From JAYTJL01 sp964400155 (lineage in GTDB: Bacteria; Patescibacteriota; Saccharimonadia; Saccharimonadales; UBA10212), in NCBI GenBank assembly GCA_964400155.1, contig CAYNSQ010000032.1, forward strand, positions 1 to 5,973: 5,973 nucleotides of DNA, read 5' to 3'. The translations under genes were made by a program, and so were the position numbers. A model generated the notes under the pieces. The model did no database searches, was not told the origin of the DNA, and was given only the letters and a program-made list of their open reading frames with translations. Every line of letters starts with the position of its first letter. Within the stretch, counting starts at the first letter, position 1. Positions 1-5,090 of the stretch are shown piece by piece.

Positions 1-953
1 CGAATAAAATGGCCATTTACCCAATTGAGACGATGTTCGTCAAAGTGTGCGCCACTGCGCCCTACTCTGCTCAAGCTAAACTTCTGAATTAGTTCTTCAC
101 GAGTAAATGTTTCTTGTTCGGTCCCATCGTTCCAACCGAGAGTAGCAATAAAACTTATCAATGCCTCAGGCAGATAACCATCATTAACATAGTCTAAGAT
201 ATCCTTGGCTCCATCACGTTTTGATAGTTTTTTGTTACCGCTAGGTGCTAAAATATGGGGCATTGTTGCAAAAATCGGCGGAGTGATACCCAACGCCTCG
301 TATAGATTTAGGTAGTTAGGCATACTTGAAATGAATTCTTGACCGCGAATTACATGGCTAATCTTCATTTCTGCATCATCAACTATGTGGGCAAAATTAT
401 ATGTTGGAAAACCATCTGATTTGATGAGAATAAAATCATCAACAACTTCCGGACCGGTAGAAAGGCTACCCATAACTTCATCATGCCAGCTATAGGCTTT
501 GGGGTCCGACTTAAACCGCAATGGCTGGCTACCATCCCAGGCTGGGGGAGCGTCTGGCCTATGGTTTCGATATAGAAAGGGTTTTTTTTCGGATTGTGCA
601 CTTTCCCGGAATTTTTGGACTTCTTCAGAAGAATAAGGATCGGCATATGCCCTACCCGACTCTATCAGTTTGTCTGCCCATTTTTTGTAAATTTCCAGTC
701 TTTTACTCTGGTAATAGGGACCATATTCACCCTGCTTATCAGGGCCTTCATCATAATCAAGTCCCAGAGCTTTTAGACTATTGATAATTTGCGTTACCGC
801 ACCGTCTACTTCACGAGCTTGGTCGGTATCTTCGATTCTAACTACAAATTGACCCTTGCCTTGTTTGGCTACCAGCCAGGCAAATAACGCTGTACGAATT
901 CCTCCTACGTGCAGAGCACCAGTTGGGCTGGGTGCAAACCTGGTTCTTACCAT
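1..953 (-). CDS. gltX: Glutamyl-tRNA synthetase, N-terminal 317 residues (runs off left edge)
   Basis: Class I aminoacyl-tRNA synthetase that charges tRNA-Glu with glutamate using ATP in the cytosol. The product begins MVRTRFAPSPTGALHVGG, which contains the HIGH-type ATP signature (H15-V-G-G). RIEDTD follows shortly after. FPTYNFAHIVDD and the HVIRGQEF segment form the catalytic core, and KLSKR at residues 242-246 is the KMSKS signature. The last visible stretch (FDEHRLNWVNGHFIR) matches the start of the anticodon-binding region. The remaining C-terminal part, roughly 150 residues in typical family members, lies outside the window. The segment AYADPYSSEEV has no cysteines where zinc-binding GluRS enzymes carry them, so a zinc site is unlikely. 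Whether it discriminates between tRNA-Glu and tRNA-Gln cannot be told from this part. The ATG has no Shine-Dalgarno sequence; a TATACT hexamer lies 7 bases upstream. The gene lies 46 bases downstream of the DUF4367-like gene on the same strand. Confidence 0.97.
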   Translation of the reverse strand, partial: MVRTRFAPSPTGALHVGGIRTALFAWLVAKQGKGQFVVRIEDTDQAREVDGAVTQIINSLKALGLDYDEGPDKQGEYGPYYQSKRLEIYKKWADKLIESGRAYADPYSSEEVQKFRESAQSEKKPFLYRNHRPDAPPAWDGSQPLRFKSDPKAYSWHDEVMGSLSTGPEVVDDFILIKSDGFPTYNFAHIVDDAEMKISHVIRGQEFISSMPNYLNLYEALGITPPIFATMPHILAPSGNKKLSKRDGAKDILDYVNDGYLPEALISFIATLGWNDGTEQETFTREELIQKFSLSRVGRSGAHFDEHRLNWVNGHFI

Positions 954-960
954 ATCTATC

Positions 961-966
961 AGTATA
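961..966 (-). promoter_or_regulatory. Candidate -10 box giving a leaderless gltX transcript
   Basis: On the minus strand, TATACT (5 of 6 matches to TATAAT) ends 7 bases before the gltX ATG at 953. The transcription start would therefore fall on or next to the start codon. No convincing -35 hexamer is present at 16-18 bases, and that position is occupied by the tandem heptamer array. The inference is supported by the absence of a ribosome binding site, but gltX could also be read through from the gene upstream. Confidence 0.35.
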
Positions 967-969
967 CTA

Positions 970-997
970 GTGACCAACGACTAATGACTAGTGACTA
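970..997. repeat. Tandem heptamer array (unit RTGACTA, four copies)
   Basis: Four consecutive 7-base units fill 970-997: GTGACCA, ACGACTA, ATGACTA and GTGACTA. Read on the minus strand the unit is TAGTCAY. The array ends 2 bases before the stop codon of the DUF4367-like gene, and its other end lies 16 bases from the gltX start, so it occupies most of the spacer. It is followed at 961-968 by the 8-base palindrome AGTATACT. Such units resemble the short tandemly repeated repetitive (STRR) heptamers described in filamentous cyanobacteria. The function is unknown. Confidence 0.8.
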
Positions 998-999
998 AA

Positions 1000-2064
1000 T
1001 TATTGGACGCTGTCGGCAATTTTTAAAATCTGTTCGGCGTTAAGTTTGGCTTTGTCTTCAATAGTGTAGCGAATGCCGTTGTTAACCCAGGTAGCGTGGT
1101 TGTCTTCGCCGTAAATATACACTGTTGTGCCGTTAACTTGGGCTGTTTGTACATTAGTGTCGTCTGTGAGTGAGTTGACTGCTAGAGATGTGGCTGTTTC
1201 AGTTGACGGTTCTTGTGTCATCTTAAATGTCCTGCCATCCCCACTGTTTGATGTGAAACTAATTGTTACTGCACGGTCGGTGTAACCAATTGGTCCTTCA
1301 AAACTAAAACCAGGTGGAGTATATGCCGGAACACTGGCGTTAAAGTTAGCTTTCTCGGCAGCCAATCTCATTGAAACTTGTGGAATGTTTTGCCAAGCAA
1401 AAAAGCCGCCAATTACCAACACAGCTACCAATACACTTCCAATACTTACCCGTCGCGGAGTGTTGAGCACTCGTCGCCATCCCTTGTGTTTGTATGATTG
1501 TCCGTGAAGTGCTTTTTTGTGGGCATCTGCTTTATGTAAGGCGTGGTCTAGGAGTCTTTCTAATTGCTGGTGAGATGCACTGGCTATCTGGGATGGCAGT
1601 GTAACGTTGCTCGAACTAGTATTGGTGGGCTTAGTTTTTGGATTATTAGGTGTTGTTGCCAGTGGAATTGTTGTTTGAGATGTCCTAGCTTTGCTTTTTG
1701 GAAATGACCCAAATTTTACAATAGACGGACTTCTTTTTATAACATTTGCTCGGTGCAAACGTAGGTCTCGAACTTTTTTGGCTTGATTGTTTGCTGATTG
1801 TTTGACTGGTGATAATTCGGTTGACGTTTTGGCAAATTGGACGGGTTTTTTTACCGCTTTGCGCATAAGTGTGGACGACTTTTGTGCGCCTCGATGGACT
1901 TCCTGGGCCGCTCTAGTAACCGATTCGGTTGCTACTCTTGTTATAGCTTGAGGTTTTGCTTGCTTTATAAATCCGTCCAAGACTTTACCAGGAGGTGCTT
2001 TAAGTACGGCAGCTGTACTTAGCTGAGATGACTTTTGATTTGCTGACTCAATAAGTTTACGCAC
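1000..2064 (-). CDS. Single-pass membrane protein, basic N-terminal half, DUF4367-like C-terminal domain
   Basis: A 354-residue protein of unknown function. Residues 1-205 have no obvious fold: they are rich in Lys, Arg, Ser, Thr, Gln and Pro, with about 40 K/R against about 9 D/E. A transmembrane helix lies at about 206-224, flanked on its cytosolic side by RR. This predicts a cytosolic N-terminus and an extracytoplasmic C-terminus. Residues ~245-354 run from PAYTPPGF through a NGTTVYIYGE strand and a W-x-NNGIRYTIE segment to a final helix LNAEQILKIADSV. That order matches DUF4367, a domain often found at the end of membrane-anchored regulators. The GTG start is the earliest possible because a TAA codon directly precedes it, and the next Met is residue 67. 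No Shine-Dalgarno site is seen. The gene is divergent from the PEGA gene and 46 bases upstream of gltX, so cotranscription with gltX is possible. Family assignment is by pattern only. Confidence 0.85.
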   Translation of the reverse strand: MRKLIESANQKSSQLSTAAVLKAPPGKVLDGFIKQAKPQAITRVATESVTRAAQEVHRGAQKSSTLMRKAVKKPVQFAKTSTELSPVKQSANNQAKKVRDLRLHRANVIKRSPSIVKFGSFPKSKARTSQTTIPLATTPNNPKTKPTNTSSSNVTLPSQIASASHQQLERLLDHALHKADAHKKALHGQSYKHKGWRRVLNTPRRVSIGSVLVAVLVIGGFFAWQNIPQVSMRLAAEKANFNASVPAYTPPGFSFEGPIGYTDRAVTISFTSNSGDGRTFKMTQEPSTETATSLAVNSLTDDTNVQTAQVNGTTVYIYGEDNHATWVNNGIRYTIEDKAKLNAEQILKIADSVQ

Positions 2065-2100
2065 TTAGAGGATTCTTATACCGCCTTTTTAACAATCAAT

Positions 2101-2130
2101 ATAATACACTATGCCAAACAATCGATGCAA
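2101..2130 (-). promoter_or_regulatory. Candidate promoter for the DUF4367-like gene
   Basis: On the minus strand, TTGCAT (2125-2130) is followed after 18 bases by TATTAT (2101-2106, 5 of 6 matches to the -10 consensus). This would give a leader of about 30 bases. A second -10-like hexamer, TATAAG at 2075-2080, lies 10 bases from the GTG and would give an almost leaderless transcript, but it has no -35 partner. Either or both may be used; the sequence alone does not decide. Confidence 0.3.
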
Positions 2131-2209
2131 CTTGGCTGTCTGTTACACTTGAGATAGAAATATGTTTGTGACACAATCATTAACCAGCAAGAAGAACAAT
2201 AAAAATGAT

Positions 2210-2256
2210 CAATGAACAATGTTCAATGAACAATGAATGCCCCAATAAACAATGCA
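2210..2256. repeat. Tandem heptamer array (unit CAATGAA, four plus two copies)
   Basis: Four contiguous units at 2210-2237 read CAATGAA, CAATGTT, CAATGAA and CAATGAA. After a 5-base gap, two looser units, CAATAAA and CAATGCA, follow at 2243-2256. The one variant unit creates a 13-base inverted repeat, TGAACA-A-TGTTCA, at 2213-2225. The array lies between two divergent genes, well clear of either start codon. Confidence 0.75.
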
Positions 2257-2298
2257 TTAAAAATTTGAATAAATTTTATATTAGTTATTCATTATCTG

Positions 2299-2322
2299 TT
2301 CGTCCAATCGTCATATCGTCCA
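2299..2322. repeat. Tandem octamer array (unit ATCGTCCA, three copies)
   Basis: Three contiguous 8-base units, TTCGTCCA, ATCGTCAT and ATCGTCCA, fill 2299-2322. They differ at one or two positions. The array ends 7 bases before the Shine-Dalgarno site of the PEGA gene, so it probably lies in the 5' untranslated leader or across the promoter of that gene. Confidence 0.65.
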
Positions 2323-2329
2323 TTTCCGT

Positions 2330-2335
2330 AGGGAG
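2330..2335 (+). promoter_or_regulatory. Shine-Dalgarno site deciding the GTG start of the PEGA gene
   Basis: AGGGAG lies 9 bases before the GTG at 2345, a usual distance for pairing with the 16S rRNA tail. An in-frame TAG at 2336-2338 rules out a longer product. It is the only strong ribosome binding site in the window. Confidence 0.7.
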
Positions 2336-2344
2336 TAGTTTATA

Positions 2345-3814
2345 GTGGACTTTTTAGACCCAAGAAAAGCCAGAGCTCATCATAGAAGGCTGGTTATTGG
2401 CTATATAGGACTGACAATTGCAATTGTACTTGGTACAACTTTGCTAGTTTGGGCGGCATCCGGTTTTGGCTACAACACCAAAACCGGTGAAATTGTTGAA
2501 AATGGTTTAGTTTTTGTTGATTCACATCCTGGTAATGCTCAAATAGACCTAAATGGTAGCTATAGTGGAGAAAATACTTCTGCTCGAAAGGTATTACCGG
2601 CAGGTAACTATGTTATCAAAATATCCAAAACCGGCTATCGTGACTGGAGTCTTAGATTTGTTCTTCAAGAGCACAGCGTAGCGCGATATGTTTATCCGTT
2701 TTTGTTCCCTAAGACACTGAATGGCACTGTACTGAAAAAGTACCCATCTGCGCCAGCGCTTGTTTCTGCCAGTCTTGATAGACACTGGCTGATGGTTACA
2801 AGTAGTGACGAAACAACCTGGGAGGTCTATGACACTACAAAACTCGATGTTCCACCTACCACATTGGCTTTAGCTGCTGGAATTCTGACCCCTTCATCAA
2901 CTCCAGCTAGCCTCAAACTTGTAGAATGGTCATCTGACAATAAAAATTTACTTATCAAACGTACTTACTCTGGAGGCAATGAATATATTGTTATCAACCG
3001 TGATAAACCGGAAGAATCATTTAACATAAACACTAAGTTTGCCATCTCCCCTCAAGATGTAGCCCTTAAAGATAAGGAAGTTGCCCAAATATATGTTTTG
3101 GGTGCTGATAAATCATTACGTATTGCAAATTCGGAAAACGGAACAATAAGTCAGCCACTGCTAAGTGACGTTTTAAGTTTCAAGTCATATGGAAAAGACC
3201 TTATATTGTTCGTGACAAGTTCTAAGACTGCTGGTAAGGCTCAAGTAAAAATATTTGAAAAAGATCAAAGTTACAATCTGATACAGATAGCTACCAGCGA
3301 AAAGTATTTATTGGATTTGGCAAAATTTCAAGGAAATTTTTACTATGCTGTTGGTGGTAATATGACTAGCGCCATTAGTCTATTTAAAGACCCAATGGAT
3401 TCATTAAAAGATAACAATCTTAATAAAGCCTTACCATTTTTAGCAATGAAACAGACAGGTTCGGATAAATTGTCTTTTTCGGCTAATGCACGGTTTATAG
3501 CTTCAGAAGCCGGCCAGAATTTTGTGATTTATGATCTAGAAGATAAGCAATATTATCGTTACAACTTAGCTACACAAATATCTACGCCAGCAGTATGGAT
3601 GGATGGCCACCGATTTATAACCTCTTCAAATGGAAAGGTGTTTGTAATGGACTTTGATAAAAGTAACCAGCAGCAGTTAAGTCCAACGGTTTTGTCTGAC
3701 GGTGCTTATTTTGATCGCGACTATCAAAGTATGTTTACGCTTTCAAACAATGCAGGCAGTTTTGATTTGTCAGCTTTAGAACTTCGAGCAGGTGAAGACC
3801 TGCCCAAGAAATAA
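2345..3814 (+). CDS. Membrane-anchored PEGA-domain protein with beta-propeller-like C-terminal region
   Basis: A 489-residue protein, probably displayed on the cell surface. A short basic N-terminus (RKARAHHRR) precedes one transmembrane helix at about 17-38, which predicts an uncleaved anchor with the rest outside. Residues ~53-122 form a PEGA domain: GLVFVDSHPGNAQIDLNG, then the LPAGNYVIKISKTGYRDW core typical of this surface-layer-associated fold. From ~138 to the end there are repeated strand-rich units of about 40-60 residues containing ASLDRHWLMVTS, WSSDNKNLLIK, SFSANARFIAS, WMDGHRFITSS and YFDRDYQSMFT. These resemble blades of a WD40/TolB-like propeller. No catalytic motif and no LPxTG signal are visible. 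The exact function is unknown; protein or glycan binding at the envelope is an inference. The GTG start is set by a good Shine-Dalgarno site and an upstream in-frame stop. The gene is divergent from the DUF4367-like gene and convergent with the sortase gene. Confidence 0.88.
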   Translation: MDFLDPRKARAHHRRLVIGYIGLTIAIVLGTTLLVWAASGFGYNTKTGEIVENGLVFVDSHPGNAQIDLNGSYSGENTSARKVLPAGNYVIKISKTGYRDWSLRFVLQEHSVARYVYPFLFPKTLNGTVLKKYPSAPALVSASLDRHWLMVTSSDETTWEVYDTTKLDVPPTTLALAAGILTPSSTPASLKLVEWSSDNKNLLIKRTYSGGNEYIVINRDKPEESFNINTKFAISPQDVALKDKEVAQIYVLGADKSLRIANSENGTISQPLLSDVLSFKSYGKDLILFVTSSKTAGKAQVKIFEKDQSYNLIQIATSEKYLLDLAKFQGNFYYAVGGNMTSAISLFKDPMDSLKDNNLNKALPFLAMKQTGSDKLSFSANARFIASEAGQNFVIYDLEDKQYYRYNLATQISTPAVWMDGHRFITSSNGKVFVMDFDKSNQQQLSPTVLSDGAYFDRDYQSMFTLSNNAGSFDLSALELRAGEDLPKK

Positions 3815-3832
3815 TTTGTCCCAAAGCTAACT

Positions 3833-4951
3833 CTACAAAATATTTGTGATTCTAGACCAAAGGCTGGGTGAATTGCTCGGAATTGTTGTTGGTGCTGGAG
3901 CATCTGATACAGTTGAGGACTGATTGCCTGCAGGGTCAGGGCTAATTTGTTTGCCAACTACAACAAGACGGTTGGTGCTAGTGCCCGGCGGGTCGCAGGT
4001 AATTAGGGTAGCAGTTGCCGGTTTGTCTTGACTTCCAAGCACACTAACTTCAGATGGTTTGACTATTTTTTTGTCATACACTTCGTAGGTATATCTAACC
4101 CCATCCTTTTGTAAATAAAATGTATCCCCTATATCCATCTTACTCAAAAGCACAAATGCAAATTTGTAATTACCTTTGTTTAGTATGTTATTGGACGAGT
4201 GACCAACTATTGCAACATTTCCGTTGCTTCCCGGCAACGCTGTGTTTGTGTAATGAACTACCCCGCTCTCTAATGCCTTCTGTATAGATACTTCATCAGT
4301 TTTGGCACCATAAATAACCGGTATCTGGACATTTATTTTTGGAACAATAACCTCAGGGTTTTTACCTACTTGGTCTCCGCTGACTATCAACGGGGTGTTA
4401 GTTACATTGCGGCTTGGTTGTATAAAGGGGGCAATAAAACGTTCGTTGAAAAAACTAAACAAAAAGATAATTAGTACGACCGACCCTGCAGCAAGACCAA
4501 ACAAAAGCGATTGAAAGTGCTGTTTGGGTTTGAGGCGTTTTTTGGGTGTAGTCTTTTGGGTCTTGACTGAATTATGCTTATGAATACTACTTAAATCGTT
4601 AGTTTTGACTTGGTCGGTTTCTTTGGTGGCAAAATGAGTACCAGCAATAACAGTCTGGGCTTGTTGGTGAGTCCCATAGTATTCACTCCATACCTGGTGC
4701 TTTTCTGCATCAGGTAACCCAGCATAATATTCATGCCAAGCTGCTTGAATCTCTGGTAATGACTTACCAGAGATTGTCAACTGATGCATATATTCTTGGT
4801 GTCGACTGCGTTTGATTTCGCCAGATAGCTCTTCAACATCTAAAGCTTCTTCGCTAGCTGAAGGTGCATTTTTATGAATCGCTGCCACGCGCTGACGTGC
4901 TAGGTTTGCTGCAGCCTTTAGCTGTTCATTTGATGGTAATTTATTGGTCAT
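3833..4951 (-). CDS. Sortase with long cytosolic N-terminal extension
   Basis: A cysteine transpeptidase of the sortase superfamily (372 residues) that cleaves a sorting signal on secreted proteins and joins them to a cell-surface nucleophile. The C-terminal catalytic domain (~200-336) begins VPKINVQIPVIYG. It carries the full triad: H251 in VAIVGHSS, C319 in TLITCDPPGTST, and R328 in TNRLVVVG. The TLxTC form resembles the class D/E sortases. One transmembrane helix (~148-168) follows the basic stretch TPKKRLKPK, so the catalytic domain faces outward. The ~145-residue cytosolic N-terminus is far longer than in a typical sortase. It contains two WxEYY motifs 16 residues apart (W72-HEYY, W88-SEYY). 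A Ser/Thr/Pro-rich tail follows the domain. The ATG is the first possible start because an in-frame TAG lies five codons upstream; no Shine-Dalgarno is seen. No substrate with a recognisable sorting signal is encoded in the window. Confidence 0.93.
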   Translation of the reverse strand: MTNKLPSNEQLKAAANLARQRVAAIHKNAPSASEEALDVEELSGEIKRSRHQEYMHQLTISGKSLPEIQAAWHEYYAGLPDAEKHQVWSEYYGTHQQAQTVIAGTHFATKETDQVKTNDLSSIHKHNSVKTQKTTPKKRLKPKQHFQSLLFGLAAGSVVLIIFLFSFFNERFIAPFIQPSRNVTNTPLIVSGDQVGKNPEVIVPKINVQIPVIYGAKTDEVSIQKALESGVVHYTNTALPGSNGNVAIVGHSSNNILNKGNYKFAFVLLSKMDIGDTFYLQKDGVRYTYEVYDKKIVKPSEVSVLGSQDKPATATLITCDPPGTSTNRLVVVGKQISPDPAGNQSSTVSDAPAPTTIPSNSPSLWSRITNIL

Positions 4952-4970
4952 AGTGTAAAAACGCTATTAT

Positions 4971-4984
4971 TTATTGTACAATAA
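4971..4984. promoter_or_regulatory. Perfect 14-bp palindrome between sortase and tRNA-Leu
   Basis: TTATTGTACAATAA is a perfect palindrome centred on GTAC. It sits in the 52-base spacer between the divergent sortase gene and tRNA-Leu. Its symmetry and position fit an operator for a dimeric regulator, or overlapping -10 elements: TACAAT occurs in it on the minus strand. The AT-rich context makes chance occurrence possible. Confidence 0.3.
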
Positions 4985-4988
4985 CACC

Positions 4989-4994
4989 TGTAAT
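4989..4994 (+). promoter_or_regulatory. Candidate -10 box for tRNA-Leu
   Basis: TGTAAT (5 of 6 matches to TATAAT) ends 9 bases before the first base of the tRNA, so transcription would begin at or just before the mature 5' end. No good -35 hexamer is present at 16-18 bases. The palindrome at 4971-4984 occupies most of that spacer. Confidence 0.3.
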
Positions 4995-5003
4995 TTTGCT
5001 TAT

Positions 5004-5088
5004 GGGTGAGTGGCGGAACTGGTATACGCGCACGACTCAAAATCGTGTTCCGCAAGGAGTGAGGGTTCGATTCCCTCCTCACCCACCA
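5004..5088 (+). tRNA. tRNA-Leu (anticodon CAA), CCA encoded
   Basis: A complete cloverleaf that reads UUG codons. The acceptor stem GGGTGAG (5004-5010) pairs with CTCACCC (5078-5084), followed by discriminator A and an encoded CCA (5086-5088). The D stem is GCG/CGC (5013-5015, 5027-5029). The anticodon stem CACGA/TCGTG (5031-5035, 5043-5047) closes the loop CTCAAAA, with the anticodon CAA at 5038-5040. A long variable arm (5048-5060) with a TCC/GGA stem marks a class II tRNA, as expected for leucine. The T arm is GAGGG/CCCTC around TTCGATT. The CCA ends 2 bases before the stop codon of the convergent NnrD-like gene, and no terminator hairpin follows. Confidence 0.97.
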
Positions 5089-5090
5089 AT

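Larger units (their letters stand above)
2065..2344. other. Divergent intergenic region with arrays and promoters
   Basis: This 280-base AT-rich region separates two divergent genes that both start at GTG. It holds candidate promoters for the leftward gene (2075-2130), a heptamer array (2210-2256), an octamer array (2299-2322) and the PEGA ribosome binding site (2330-2335). No credible coding region was found: the ATG at 2162 opens only 17 codons. A possible -35-like TTGAAT (2265-2270) and a CATTAT (2290-2295) for the rightward gene are 19 bases apart and not persuasive. Confidence 0.7.

Noticed and set aside
521..784. Plus- and minus-strand open frames inside gltX
   Set aside because: They are shadows of the continuous gltX frame, which carries the catalytic signatures.
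970..1000. CRISPR or attachment site interpretation of the heptamer array
   Set aside because: The units are 7 bases with no spacers, and no cas gene or integrase is nearby.
3788..3803. Hairpin GCAGGT-GAAG-ACCTGC at the end of the PEGA gene as a terminator
   Set aside because: The 6-bp stem is perfect, but it lies inside the coding sequence before the stop and no T run follows on either strand.
3724..3957. Minus-strand 77-codon frame across the PEGA/sortase junction
   Set aside because: It overlaps both real gene ends in another frame and shows no domain or ribosome binding site.
5070..5088. tRNA 3' end as an integration site for a mobile element
   Set aside because: No integrase, and no second copy of the tRNA end, was noticed in the window.
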